DNA of 64,000 nucleotides from Ophiosphaerella korrae. Taxonomy: Eukaryota; Ascomycota; Dothideomycetes; Pleosporales; Phaeosphaeriaceae. Shown here piece after piece: positions 33,856-45,573 of this stretch. Location of the stretch: contig JALNQF010000117.1 of the NCBI GenBank assembly GCA_028456385.1, positions 62,001 to 126,000 of the forward strand. Direction: 5' to 3'. The first letter of the stretch is position 1. Each line of letters opens with the position of its first letter. The position numbers and the translations under genes are program-made. The notes under the pieces are model-generated. The model was not told the DNA's origin. It did not search any database and saw only the letters and a list, made by a program, of their open reading frames with translations.

Positions 33856-35204
33856 CAGTCACGTTTCAAAAGTTTGGAATACCAAGCCTACCCCACCATG
33901 CACCTCCAAACGTGATCTCAACTTCAAATCACTACAACTATGGCTACACAGCGCCGATTTGGACGAGAGATAGATGGAAATGCTCGCAGAAAGCCGAATA
34001 TTTGTCAGGAAACACGCGATCATATCATTGGGATGGTGTTGGCAGGTGCAGCGCAGAGCAAAGCTGCAGAGTTTTTTGGGTGTACACAGCCAGCTGTGAG
34101 CAAGATTATGAAGAAATGGCACGAAACAGGCAGCGCAAAAGATAAACCTCGTAGTGGCCGTCTACCTATACTATTACTACGCCAGAAGAAGATTATCTAT
34201 CGTAAGGCTCGCGCGCAGCCAAAGATTGAGTACTTAGAGCTTGCTGAAGCTAGGGTGTTTGTAAATACAGATGGGACGCCTTTAAAGCCACCTAGCCGTA
34301 CAACATTGTATAGATGCCTCAAGAGTGCTAGCCTTACTAATTACTGCTGTAAAAAGCGACCAAAACTGAAGCCTATCTATGCTTAGGAACGCCGGCGGTT
34401 CTGTCGACAGTACCGCTACTTTCAGTGGCACTTGCGCACGTTTAAATTCTCTGATGAGTGCTCTATTCAGAAGGGCTCTGGCCACAACTGCGAGTGGTGC
34501 TTTCGGTTTGCGTGGGAGAAATGGAAGCCAGAGATGATAACTGAGGTTGACGTCCATCAGCGCCCTGCCCAGATGGTATAGGCATGTATATGGCTGGATG
34601 AACGAGGTAGACCGCGCCGCAGTCCACTCGTCATTATGGAGAGGGATGAGCATGCACGACGACGTGGCTACTCTAGCTAAAGTTACATTAAAGCTCTTCG
34701 TAGAGGCCTTCTACCTAACTGGCGGCGGTCTCAGCTTTTCATGCATGATAACGCTCGTATACACACGTCGCGCGCAACGATGAGATGGATGGCTCAACAC
34801 CACATTACACCTATAACCTGGCCATCTTACTCACCTGACCTCAACCCAATTGAGCACCTCTGGTGGCATCTTAAAAAGATGATGCACAGGCACTACCCAC
34901 AATATAACAACTCCTTGCAAGCTAAAGAGGAGTGGGGGGGCTTCTGCAGCGCGTTGAAGGAGTGCTAGCGGCGTATACCAGGTACGCTCATACGCAAGCT
35001 CATCTTGAGTATGCCGAGAAGGATTCAAGCTTGTAGGCGCGCGCGAGGCTGGCAGACTAAATATTGATTCAATTCTCTTCAAATACATTAAAAAAAACCG
35101 AGTTTCTATATAATTTTAGGTGGTGAGTGGTTGTAAACGATGAGGCGTCAATTTCGCGTTGGGCGGCCCGTGCGAAAATATTCCAAACTTTTGGCCTAGT
35201 ACAG
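33856..35204 (+). mobile_element. Tc1/mariner element with both ends
   Basis: A 1,349 bp element flanked by TA on both sides (33854-33855 and 35205-35206). Its ends are inverted: CAGT...CAAAAGTTTGGAATA at the left, and TATTCCAAACTTTTG...ACAG at the right. The 15 bp CAAAAGTTTGGAATA core is identical. Length and TA duplication are those of Tc1/mariner. The interior is a single transposase frame with point-mutation stops. Confidence 0.85.
33940..35061 (+). pseudogene. Tc1/mariner transposase, four in-frame stops
   Basis: One frame without any frameshift. The N-terminal HTH has RDHIIGMVLAGAAQSKAAEF and TQPAVSKIMKKWHETGS. The first catalytic D is in FSDECSI, the second in FMHDNARIHTS and the third acidic residue in SPDLNPIEHLW. 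Stops are TAG 34384, TAG 34579, TAA 34678 and TAG 34966, at positions where Q or W would fit. Only transitions separate it from an open frame, indicating RIP-like inactivation rather than erosion by indels. Confidence 0.9.
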
Positions 35205-35206
35205 TA

Positions 35207-35764
35207 GTAGCAGTGTTTTCCTCCTAAACGCCTTTCCGCCATGTTTGACCGCGCTTGGGATTAGACCAGGGGGCAGTGTAATCTCAGTCTGGTACCTTGG
35301 ACGATTCATAAATGGGTGCAGGAGGCTTTGGTGATTTCCTTTCCCCTAAGCGTGGCTTTTTCTGGCGTTTGGGAGGTAATGGGTTGAGCTTGGAAGCTGC
35401 TGGCCGTGGTGGCTCCGGTGCTTCACGAAGGATCGGTTTGTCAGGGAATATATCCGCATTACTGATGAACGCGCCACGTTCAAGCGACGTCAGTGACAAA
35501 CCTGTTGGCCAGCTCGGAAATGCGCAGGTGTTTTGGGTGGATGTGAATGTGTTTGCGCCGGAATTAGTGGATAGAGCCGATCTTGGCCATGAATACGTCG
35601 ATGTTGCCGATGAAGGATGATCTGAAAATTTCGCGCCTTTGCTTGGTGGGCTCGACTAGGTACTGTGACTCTGTTGCGACAGTAGAAGTCCCCAAGAAGC
35701 GCGTTAGGAATCTCCATTTTGGGGTCGCTTGACCCTCTTATTGAGTTGTGGTCCTATGTGTCCA
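35207..35764. other. Unrecognised stretch with proline-rich minus-strand ORF
   Basis: A minus-strand ORF (35499-35284) is rich in Pro and Lys (PKRQKKPRLGERKSPKPPAP), but an equally open plus-strand frame overlaps it and no domain is visible. I do not call a gene. Confidence 0.3.
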
Positions 35765-36161
35765 TGTCAGATTTGGGGGGGTCACTCAGTGATGGATGTG
35801 AACCGCAGGTTGATCGTAAGTATGCGATAATTGTTTGTGATAATTGAGTCACTGATTGATTGGCGCGAGCTGGAGTGGGAGTTGAGTGGATTGATTTTTT
35901 TTTATTATCCGCCTGCCGGCTGCTATTGATAACCTTCGTGATGCTCTTTGATTACTCTCAGGCTGAAAGATTGCCCTTTGTTGAGCCGGCGCGTTACGTG
36001 ATTGCGGCTCTCCTGTCAAAGGGATGCGCCGCAGCTGAGTTGGTGCGTCGCCACAGATCCTGCGTGTTCCTAGAACCTGCTAATTGGCTCGCTTACTCGA
36101 TCAATCGCCATCCGAATCCCGCGAGCCAGCTCAGCCCCATCTGGCAGCGTCACATCTGACA
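35765..36161. mobile_element. TGTCAGAT-ended TIR element, copy 4
   Basis: 397 bp, TGTCAGATTTGGGGGGGTCA...GTCACATCTGACA. GTCCA occurs immediately before and after it, a possible 5 bp target duplication and the only one seen in the family. Same internal blocks as copies 2 and 3. Non-coding. Confidence 0.7.
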
Positions 36162-37014
36162 GTCCAATTGGCTCGCTTTCTTGGACCCAGCCTTGCGCGA
36201 TCGCTCCGCATATATATTCTCAAACCAAGCCTCTTGATAAAGATTCTCTGTACCAACACCCTTCGAACACATCCGAGCTGCAAGGATCATGCAGCTATAG
36301 CAGTTGCCTCAGCTATCATCTCATGTCCGTGGCTGGTTCACAATACAGCTTGTCCAACGGGAAGTGCGGAGAATGCGCATGGAGTGGCCATGTGCGGAGT
36401 GAGACCTGGCGTGGGATATTTCTGACTGCAACCTCCATTTCTCCGCAGTCTGTCGCCATTCGACTATCCCCACGATAACGGTGCCTGAGAGCTTCGTGAC
36501 GGTGCCGAAAAGCCTGTTCGATCGTCTAAGGCGGCATTGCGAACATTGCCCTGTATTCAATTCCAAGTCTCATTGCACCTATTTGGAAGATATGGCGCTG
36601 CGCATTGGACAAGTGCTTCGAGGGGAAAAGGAAAGTTTGAGCTGCTGGAGCAGTTGAAAGGTTCCAGCGTTTTCAAAGCCCGGGTGCTGTCCAACCCTTC
36701 ACACGTACGCGACTCATCTACCGCCGCCAAGACCTATAGGCAGAAGGGATCTTAGACCTCCAGCACCCCATGGGCGAGCCAACGTTCGTTTGCAACTTTG
36801 TGAATATCACGTATCTCATGTCCCCGGCCAGCAACACTACTGGGCGATTCTTGCTTGTTCGTATGACCAATCAGGATACGCGGACTGGAATGTACGCGGC
36901 CATGCTGTTGGCCAGCGCCATCCATCTGACTTCGCGCCGACACTCCTGCATCCATCCTCCAATCCCGTCATCATATATTCAGCGCTGCACTGCGCGTTAC
37001 GCTTCTCTCTTTCC
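36162..37014. other. Region with a small coding relic
   Basis: Around 36480-36660 a plus-strand frame reads FVTVPKSLFDRLRRHCEHC and YLEDMALRIGQVLRG before a stop, which looks protein-like but is unrecognised. The remainder has overlapping short ORFs without support. Confidence 0.3.
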
Positions 37015-37553
37015 ATGCCTATGGCTCCGCGACCCAAATCTGCTCTGGCCAAGAATAACAGGCGCCCTTCAAAATAGCCCCGCGAACTCCCTCCTTCTGA
37101 ACACAAGCACTTTGAGGAGAACTTGCAAAAACACCTTAAAGCCGAAGCCAACGAGCAAGAACTCCCTCCCCTCGGGGACCGGCTCTCTGAGAAGAACTTG
37201 CAAATATTGAACGGGGAAGAAGACATGGACACCGCTGCCAACAATGCTCCGGCTCTCAAACGGACCTCGTCACGGCGTTCCATAGCCGCCCCATTGGAAG
37301 CGGGGACAGAACGAACCCAGCGCTCTTCTAACACCACTGCCGTCTACCGGCACAGGACTCTTGCCGCCGTCGAGATCCACATACATGCTAAGCCACCTAA
37401 CTACATCTAAGCTGCTATTGACCACATCATCAACGCCGAAGTCTCCAAGGATCGCCGATCTAAACTCCGCGTCATAGTCTAAGACCTTCGCGAGGGCTAC
37501 CTTTAAAATGTCAGGGCTTAGGCTAGTAAGGATAACTTTATTAATCCTCCCAG
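37015..37553 (+). pseudogene. Lineage-specific fungal protein, N-terminal part, several stops
   Basis: From ATG 37015 (MPMAPRPKSALAKNNRRPSK) one frame continues through TAG 37075 and TAA 37408 and a further TAA in RVIV.DLREGYL. Conserved-looking pieces are YRHRTLAAVEIHIHAKPP and AAIDHIINAEVSKDRRSKL. It resembles the N-terminal half of a hypothetical family I have seen repeatedly in filamentous ascomycetes; no Pfam name recalled. It is cut off where the TIR element begins (about 37551). Confidence 0.5.
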
Positions 37554-37808
37554 GCAACGCGCCGGCTCAACAAAGGGCAATCCTTGAGCATGAGAGTAAT
37601 CAAAGAGCATCACGAAGGTTATCAATAGGAGCCGGCAGGCAGATGATAGACAGAGCAATCATTCCACTCAATTCAACTTACGGCACTCAATACAACCTCA
37701 TCAATCATTTGCAATCAATCAGTGACTTAGTTATTACACACAATTATCACATACTTTCAATCAAGCCTATAGTTCACATCATTGATCGAGTGACCCTTCA
37801 ATCTAACA
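37551..37808. mobile_element. TGTCAGAT-ended TIR element, copy 5 (truncated)
   Basis: Matches copy 3 from GGCTCAACAAAGGGCAATCC to the right end, which reads ATCTAACA (G-to-A change of ATCTGACA). The left third and left TIR are missing; the break coincides with the end of the preceding pseudogene. 37809-38181 beyond it shows no gene. Confidence 0.6.
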
Positions 37809-38181
37809 GCCTACGTACATTAACTAATCCAACCCCAACCTACTACTATGTACCCCGAACCTATTTACCAACCGAAGCCTAAGATAGGGCTAATTAGTCT
37901 AGACTAGGCTAGAGTAAGTAGCAAAACTGCGTGTATTACCGAATACATGAGCTATGTGCATAGACACGGTACTCTTGCTAGCTCGAGCTACCTAAGCTTA
38001 CTTAAGCTGAGCTACCGAACCCCTATATATTTAGATAATTATCTAGCCTTTACAATACAGTTCCTTTCTATCTTACTCCTTAGCTTAAGTTGCGCCTAGT
38101 TTATTCTGTTACAGATATACATTCTGTTGCGGAGCAAAAGGTAGAATCCAAACTCTGAAGTTCTGCTCACTTGAACGGTAT

Positions 38182-39804
38182 TTGTACCACGACGCGTTCT
38201 GTTACATATATACTAGAAGGTTGCGAAATTATTCTACTGTTCTGAGGTTACCCCCTGTGATACTTACCGGGTACCGGGCGTTGCACGAAATGAAAACAGG
38301 AAATATGGCTAACCAGCAAACATTATCAAATAATATCAACCACATCACCACGCACCCTAATACCCATTCTAGGATGCCAGCTACTGCAAAAATACCAAAA
38401 GTATCGGGTTTCACAACTTTGACCCCCCAAAAAGCTATTTCGCAACCACTTCAGCCCCGCCCTACTGCCAAGAAGTCACAACATACCGCGTGGAGGCCAG
38501 CTCCTCTATCCAATCTCCAAGAAACAGAGCGCTTGTGGGCAGCTGTGAGAAACATGAGTTCTCATAGTTCTTCTATTCCCGTTGCGCTGAGGGGGCGGGG
38601 AGGTGGTAGAAGAGCGGGACGGGGACGGGGACGAGGCACAGTTAGGCAGGAGAACAAGGATATTCCTCCATCTTGATCAGAAAGCAAAGCTCAGGTGCAG
38701 CCGATCTCGGAGTCATTGCGATCGGGGTCGGGGTCGAGACCGGAATCCACGGCCCAAACCACAAAGGCTCAGGCTATAGGTCCTCGTAATACGCGCTTCG
38801 AAGAAGCCGTCCTCATCCCGCACGGTATTACCATCGATCGCGCCTACCAGTACTTTGGCACGACGCCCCCCCCCCCTAACAACAACCATTCCAATTTGGA
38901 GGGTCTAGAACACAGCGAGGTCTGGCTGGATATAAGCGATGAGCAAGTAATAAAGATTGCTGCTGAATACGAGGTGATGAAAAAAGGCTGACTATGCGAG
39001 AATGAATACGTAACCTTTGCCTAGGAGAATGTGCTCAAAGGAACGCAGCGTGCAGGACAGCCTGTACAGGACGGACGATTCCGTGTAGAGCGCATGGTCA
39101 CCCCGTCTCTGCCGCCCAATGAAACTGGGACGTAGGAAAAGCCTCCGCGGCACCCAAAAACAGCATCCGCAATACCAGAGGAACCAGTTGCAGGTACAAG
39201 TAGTAGCGAGTAGAGCTGGGATATCCGACCTGACTGCTCCTACTGGCTATCCCTTCAAGGCTTCAATCGAGTCTAGGTCTCTGAAGTCAAGCATGTGACG
39301 TGCGTAAAAGACAGGATCGTAGCCTGCCCCTACTTCACTATTGAATTCCAGCGCGACAGCGAATCCGAACACAATGCCATCATCAAGCAGGTTGCAGCCG
39401 CTGGTTCAATAGCGCTGTATAACCGCTTCTGCCTCTATCATCGCGCGATCCGCCTCAACAATAATAAAAAGAAATATGCAAATTTCAAACCTACTCCATT
39501 GCAGGAGATCCGTCACCTTTGCCTCCCCTTTATCGGTTCCGTATTCGAGATATGGGAACTCAAGCCTGTAAGCAACAATGACAACGACAACGATCGGGGC
39601 GGGTGTACTATGCAATGGCTGTACAGTGGAGATTGTGACGAGAATATTTATACTACCCAAAAATTGATGTGCTGGATAAATGAAATTCACCGATGGGGTT
39701 TGTCGGTACACGGGCCTTTGGTCAAGAATGAGATCGAGGTACGTTTAAATGACGGTGGTGTTCGGACAAGTGAATATGGGTTATTCACATTACCTACGAA
39801 TTGA
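38182..39804 (+). pseudogene. Lineage-specific fungal protein, six in-frame stops
   Basis: A single frame from 38182 (better start perhaps MANQQTLSNN or later) to 39804 with TGA 38674, TGA 38989, TAG 39022, TAG 39133, TAG 39211 and TAG 39274, and no frameshift. It begins with a Gly/Arg-rich RGRGGGRRAGRGRGRG segment. The C-terminal half (SWDIRPDCSYWLSLQGFN, PYFTIEFQRDSESEHNAI, QVAAAGSIALYNRF, WINEIHRWGLSVHGP) is a conserved block known to me from many filamentous ascomycetes. The EF.RD pattern with downstream Q is nuclease-like, but function is unproven. All stops are consistent with C-to-T or G-to-A changes. Confidence 0.6.
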
Positions 39805-39905
39805 TGACCTAGGTAAATGGAATTCACCAGTGGGGCTTGTGGGTACACGGGCCTTCGGTTAAGGATGAGATCAAGGTACGTTTGAATAATAATGGCGTGG
39901 TGGAG
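39652..39905 (+). repeat. Tandem duplication of a gene 3' end (about 125 bp, two units)
   Basis: 39652-39775 (TGGATAAATGAAATTCACCG through GAGGTACGTTTAAATGA) is repeated at about 39782-39905 with roughly 80 percent identity. The second unit lies after the stop codon at 39802. Confidence 0.65.
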
Positions 39906-41206
39906 GCGTTGAATAATTGTATACTGGAGTATATCTACGCTATTGTTACGTTTTGCTGCTATGATGTGGTTTACAAGCAAGTGACGCTTACAAGCGAGTG
40001 GCCAATTTTGCGCGCCAACTGTTTTGAATTTGGTTTGATTCAATAGATGAGATGAAAGTGGATTACTGACTGCGCACGAGCTCAACTGACTGAGGGTTGT
40101 GTGTCAGGGGAAGAAAAAAGATCAAGGTGCACACGGATAGAAAACCCACAACTTTGCAGCTTTATCGCAGCAGGTCGAACTCCCCAACACCAGATAAGAG
40201 GGGATTATCTTCGGTGTGGTACAGAAAATGCCCGTCCAAATCAACAGCTATGCATGCCTACAAGTTTACAATTGAGAAACTTGCCTCATTCTCTTGATGT
40301 TCAAGACACGAACGTAGGCGGAAGATGCCCTGCATGCAATGCGAGGACACCATCCAATTCATCGGATTGAGATCGGTGAGGGCCCCAGCTGACCCTTTTA
40401 CAGCGCTCGCGAGCAGGGTCGCATGCTTCGCCATCAAGCGGTTCAAACTTATTAATTTCTTGATTAGTTAATTGGCTTGCACTGGGTTGTAAGGTCATAT
40501 ACAATTCACCGTCCTTTTTCAGCACTAACTATACATACATCGTATGGTATCTTACAATTGTTGATAGTCGGATTCGTGTTACAATGGAGATCAAGGACGA
40601 TATGCATCTTGGACGAATCATTAGCGGCCATTAAATGAGAGTAGTAATCATTTTCAGGCTCGTAGCCAATATGAGTGAAGAAGCGCCGGTTGATTGCGCA
40701 TTCCTCAAGCTCGTATTTGACATTAAAGCGCAGCACAACTCGCTTCGGTGCTTTAATGTAATCCATCGTGTCGATGCGGCCTACGGTGTATACCTAGTCA
40801 GACCCGTGGCACGAGACTCCAAGCAGTATCTAGCATTCGCTAGACTACCCGCACATATATAACAGCAGTTCGAGAAGTGGTCATATACAGGGTGAAGAAG
40901 GCGGCGCGTTGTACTGGCGCGTTCAGAGAGGACGAGGACGGGGAGAGCGGCGGCGCGCGAGCGTTCAATCTACGTTCATCGTCATTGGCTGGAACTCTGC
41001 GACTAGCCAATATATCTTACTTTCTAAAAGGGGAGGAGTAACTCGCAGTGTCAAGGATGTGTTTTGTGATTATGATACCTAGGAAGCTAAGAGCGCCGTC
41101 TTCACTCTGGCACCAGAGCCTCGGCCTTAGCGCCGACACAGTAAGCGCAGACACCGGGTTTTCGTCCACCTTTGAAGCTCAGTATTTTCACAACGCCTGT
41201 GCAAAT
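39906..41206. other. Unrecognised region
   Basis: A minus-strand frame (40766-40506, RFNVKYELEECAINRRFF) looks weakly protein-like but no family is recognised, and no exon partner is visible. Remaining short ORFs overlap on both strands and are not supported. Confidence 0.3.
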
Positions 41207-41473
41207 ATGGATCCCCGCGAAGTTGCAATACAATCTACTATCTGCGATCTCAAATCTGGTGTTTATACAAGCGAGCGCAAAGCAGCTAAGATGCGGGGCG
41301 TCAAAAGCTCAACACTGCGGAGCCGTGCTGGCTGCGCACCTTGCGCAATTGCTCATCAGTACGAGCAGCGACTGACACCAGAGCAAGAGAGTTTTCTTAC
41401 TGATTGGATTCTGGATGAAGATGCTCACGCTCAGCTACCTAGCTATGCGCGCGCACGAAAGATAGCCTCTTAA
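41207..41473 (+). pseudogene. Fot1/pogo transposase N-terminus, cut by TIR element
   Basis: MDPREVAIQSTICDLKSG then TSERKAAKMRGVKSSTLRSR and RLTPEQESFLTDWILDEDA is the N-terminal HTH/CENP-B-like region of Fot1/pogo transposases. The reading frame ends at 41473, two bases before the left TIR of element copy 6. No transposase sequence resumes after that element, so the rest was lost. Confidence 0.75.
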
Positions 41474-41475
41474 GT

Positions 41476-41870
41476 TGTCAGATGAGCTGGCGTACGAGCC
41501 AGCTCACAAATCGATCCAGATGACGATCGATCTGGCATCGCGTGCGCGATACTAGCTCGCCACTAACTCAACCACAACCACAACTCATCAACTGCGGCAC
41601 ATCATTTGAGAGCCGCAGCGCCGGCTGGAGAATTGAGATCTGGTTCGGCAATCACATGAATAACGGCTGTCATAGCTCATCGCGTCATGACCGGACTGCG
41701 TAGAGCCGATACATGAGCAAACCACGAAACTCGAGATAAACGGCTCTCCATCACCTCGCCGCAACTGCGCAGAGACGAGTATATAGATTGGAGACAGAGC
41801 AGCAGATAGGAGACAGTAATCAATCAATTCAATCATCCACATCATCAGTCAGTGACCATCAAATTCGACA
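41476..41870. mobile_element. TGTCAGAT-ended TIR element, copy 6
   Basis: 395 bp, TGTCAGATGAGCTGGCG...CATCAAATTCGACA; the right TIR carries a CTG-to-TCG change. The middle 200 bp differs from the other copies. Its TTTGA-type end lies 33 bp beyond the stop codon of the minus-strand HET gene. Confidence 0.65.
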
Positions 41871-41903
41871 GAAAGACTTTCAAGGGCTGCTGATTAACTA
41901 ACA

Positions 41904-44900
41904 CTAAGACCGGTCCTTAAGCCTTTTAGTATAATAATCCGTAAGGATATTCACTACCGCGGTTCGACCTTGTTCTTTTGCAGCTAAGAGCGGTGTCCTA
42001 CCGCCTTCATCCTTATAATCCGGGTTCGCTTCCTTACTTAGCAGGAGTCGGACGACCTCGGCATATCCATTGCTTGCCGCCAAAAACAGTGGTGTGCGCC
42101 CGGCTTGATCCCGGGAATTGACGTCAACCATATCGCTTGCCAAAAGAGCTTTAACCACAGCTGCGTGTCTCCCTGAGACTGCGCTTGACAGAGGGGTGAG
42201 ACCGTGGGTATTTCTCATGTCAGGAGCCACACCTTCCCGTAGGAGCTGCTCGACCTTGTCTACTTGTCCATCCCTAGCGGCATTATAGAGCCGTGCAACC
42301 TTGATCCAAGTTGTATCGTACTCAAATCCGTATCTCTTAAGAAGTACTAGCACGCGTTCTTGACCACAAGTAGCAGCCGCCTTAGCAATACCCAGACTTG
42401 TGGTCATGCTCGTGATGTGCAGCTTATTAGTGCACCTCTCAAAAAGTAGTGCTACTAGCTGGTGGCCGCTCCGCTCGTTGCTAGCTGCTACCTTAACAAC
42501 CTCCTCTGTAATCTGGATGTTATCGCCTCTCCGGTCGAGTAGCAGCGTCATTACTTCCTTTCTGTTCCCTGCTGCTGCCTTGACTACCTCCTCTGTAATC
42601 TGGACGTCCTCGCCTCTCCGGTCGAGTAGCAGCGTTATTACTTCCTCTCCATTACTCCAATTCCCTGCGGCTGCCTTGACTACCTCCTCTGTAATCTGGA
42701 TGTCGTCGCCTCTCCGGTCGAGCAGCAGCGTCATTACTTCCTTTCCGTTCCCTGCTGCTGCCTTGACTACCTCCTCTGTAATCTGGATGTCGTCGCCTCT
42801 CCGACCGATTAGCAGCGTCATTACTTCCTTTCCACTACTCCAATTCCCTGCGGCTGCCTTGACTACCTCCTCTGTAATCTGGATGTCGTCACCTCTCCGG
42901 TCGAGTAGCAGCGCCATTACTTCCTTTCCATCACTCCAACTCGCTGCGGCTGCATTGACTACTCCCTTTGTAATCTGGATGTCGTCGCCTCTCCGGTCGA
43001 GTAGCAGCGTCATTAGTTCCTTTCCATTCTCCCTATTCCATACTGCTGCCTCGACGACCTCTTCTGTGATCTGAACATTATCCATGCATTCATCGAGTAT
43101 AAGCGTTAGTAGGTCTTTACCAAATGACCTAGTAACCTCCACCACCTCCTCTTCTGTGATCTGAACATTGTTTCTTATTCGATTTACCAGACTTTCTATG
43201 CTTTTCGGCACCCTATCTCTTAAATGGCTTTGATCCACATAGGTTAACGCTAGGTTGGCTATACTGCTCAGCGTATCTGGATGGTACTTTCCATGCACCC
43301 GCTTTCTTGTCCTTATTACTTGTAAAAACATCTCTTCTGCCTCTCTCCATTTCTTGTTTTTCTTATGTATCAATGCAAGGTTTTCAATGCGTGTCAAGTG
43401 ATATGGATGCTCACTCGCAGATATCCCCTTATGGCCCTTTATTGCTTCTTCAAACCTCTTTCCTGCCTCTTCGTATTCTTCAGAATCTCCTAAGATTAGC
43501 GCCACGTCATATAATCTGGTCGCTTGATTCGAATCCGTCATTGAACACTCCGGCACTAGAGCATTTATCTCGATTAAAGTTTCGTATCCTGCTTGTTCTT
43601 GCAGATTCTCCAGGGGGATTTCCCAGTTCCAGGCAAGCAGGAAGTCTCGCGGAAAGCTTTTCACCAAAGACAAGGGTCCCTGACGCTCAACATACCCGCT
43701 CCCCGTTTGTACGCCCTGCCCAAGAGCAACTGCTATCATGATAATAGTAAAATGATCCTTGCAGGCTCTAATAATAGTTGGCTTTGAAGCCTCTTGTAGA
43801 AGGCAGACGAGGTCGCCCTGCCGGATGGACTTTGCCGAGGTCCGGAGAGTCCATTGGTCTCCCCATATTCTCTGGTACTCCAATGATCTCGGTGTATTTT
43901 TGAAGCTGATCTCTACATGCTGTCTATCACACCGAGCACTATCACTTACCACTGAAGAGACCTGACCGAGAATAGAGCCCTTGCTCTTGATCACGGCTAT
44001 TTCTCTTTCGTCCCAAGTCTCTACAGAAACATGTCCGCAAAGAAATTCAACAAGCTGCTGCAAGATTTTCTTCCATGGAACCCTGTAGTTAGGCACTAAC
44101 CCGGCTGTGCTGGGATTATCAGAACTCATGCCGAGCAAGGCATATACCTTATCGTGCCGGATAGTAGCCTTACGGTTATGGTACATATCCACCAGCTCGC
44201 CTAGAGTGGCTCCGATAGACGAACCCATTACGTACTTAGGTCGGAAGAGTGCCCCCCTTATAAGATAGGTCACTGAACCGATCAGACCCTGCAAGCCTGG
44301 ATAGGCTTCATAGAAAAGCTCCAATCTGCTTAGGCCGGAGCAGAAGACATACCCGTTTATTTCAGCAGTGCCACACATAATCAGAATGCCTCGAGCCAAG
44401 GCAATTTCCTGAAGTACCTAGATTGACCTTTCAGTAACTTGGGTGGATATTGTCAAGCATCTAAACTCTCTTACCCAGATGCGCTCAAACCACGATCGTT
44501 GAAGCAACGCGAGAACCGCTTCCTGGCTGTTGTTCGACACATCCGTAGAATTATCATCTGCAGCAATACGTATGTCTTCGAGCGCTTGGTCGCTACCGTC
44601 TGCCTCCTTTCCGAGCCAAACAATTACGCGGTTTGCTTGCCCATAGATCTTGGGCATGGACAGAATCTGGTGTTCCTTCTCTTCATGATTATCTTGGTCG
44701 ATACAAATAGCATCTACCCATAGCATTCTTTCCATAGAGTGATTGCGAAGACGTAAAAGTGCCTCGCGAAGGTTTGCCGTGACATCGAAGCGATGTTCGT
44801 GTACGAAGACAAGCGGCTCCTCGTTTTGGTAGCCCCTAGGCGACTCCTCGTTTTGATAGGCCCATACATAAGATAGGGCCTCGTACAGATGAGTTCCCCT

Positions 44901-45032
44901 GCACGTGTCCTTTAGAGAGTATTCGAAGAGCTCGCATTGTATGTCGGCTGTCTCGTTTTCATGTGGCATTAGGCGAAGCAAGCGAATACTGTCGGGCCCC
45001 GACGAAAGCGGAGAATGACAGTACCGGGACAT
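41904..45032 (-). CDS. HET domain-TPR-helical repeat-ankyrin protein
   Basis: Two exons, 45032-44475 and 44417-41904, with a 57 nt intron (GTAAGA...TCTAG) that splits RIW from VLQEIALARG. The product is about 1,023 residues and intact. HET motifs are LYEALSYVW, LWVDAICIDQ and WFERIWV. Next come a TPR-like segment (YEEAGKRFEEAIKGH; WREAEEMFLQVIRTRKRVHG), about seven 29-32 residue units of ITEEVVKAAAGN..GKEVMTLLLDRRGDD type (I believe Pfam calls these DUF7104; tentative), and four ankyrin repeats. HET proteins drive heterokaryon-incompatibility cell death; the repeat arrays are presumed sensors. It shares exon structure and HET sequence with the gene at 48180, so the two are paralogues with swapped C-termini. 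Confidence 0.88.
42490..43180 (-). repeat. Tandem helical repeats of 87-96 bp
   Basis: About seven units encoding VQITEEVVKAAAGN(W.NG)KEVMTLLLDRRGDD. Some units have the WSNG-type insertion (32 residues) and some lack it (29 residues), an in-frame length polymorphism within one array. DNA identity is high between the central units. Confidence 0.8.
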
Positions 45033-45150
45033 GGTAATAATTATAGTACTCAGGAACTTAAACTTGTAGGTTTCGGATGGTGATGTGAAGTGCTATGGTG
45101 AGGCTAGCACTATCAAGGCGATAAGAGGGTTGCCTAGAGCCCAGCTACCC

Positions 45151-45573
45151 CTGCTCTTGGTTAACTGCGAAAGTGGCCGTTTGCTGCGCAGGCGAGAACA
45201 CCAAATCGCCGCTACAAGTACTTCTTTTTATAATAACTCAATAAAATAAAGCTCTTACTGCTTATAAATTTAATAGAATACTCTTTATATAGCAAAGAAG
45301 AGATCTACGTAGTTTTATTAATTAATTCTAAGGATTACGCTATATAACAGAAAAAGAAGGAAAATCTAGTTCCCTTCTTAAAGAATATTGTAGGCTAGAA
45401 GAGAGCCTTTTTTACTCTTCTTTTTAGCTAGAATGAACGTTAAGATAAAGGATTATTAGATTATTCGCCTTTCCCATAGAAAAGAAGCCTCGTAGGAGGC
45501 GTAGGAGTTAAGAGGAGGATTGGGAGGGCTGCCCGCGGGGAAAACGGCCGCTTTCGCAGTTAACCGAGAGCAA
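45151..45573. mobile_element. A+T-rich MITE with about 30-bp inverted ends
   Basis: Left end TGCTCTTGGTTAACTGCGAA (45152 on) is matched inverted at the right (TGCTCTCGGTTAACTGCGAA on the minus strand from about 45572). The match continues through AAGYGGCCGTTT, with two transitions in about 31 bp. The interior (45220-45500) is strongly A+T-rich with RIP-like TA enrichment and no ORF. It lies between the divergent HET gene promoter and a pseudogene. Confidence 0.75.

Noticed and set aside
35284..35499. Proline-rich minus-strand protein
   Set aside because: An equally long plus-strand ORF covers the same DNA, with low complexity and no start context or domain.
42400..43074. Antisense 224-codon ORF (SSVIWMSSPLRSSS-type repeats)
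   Set aside because: Exact shadow of the helical repeat array of the minus-strand HET gene; low-complexity product.
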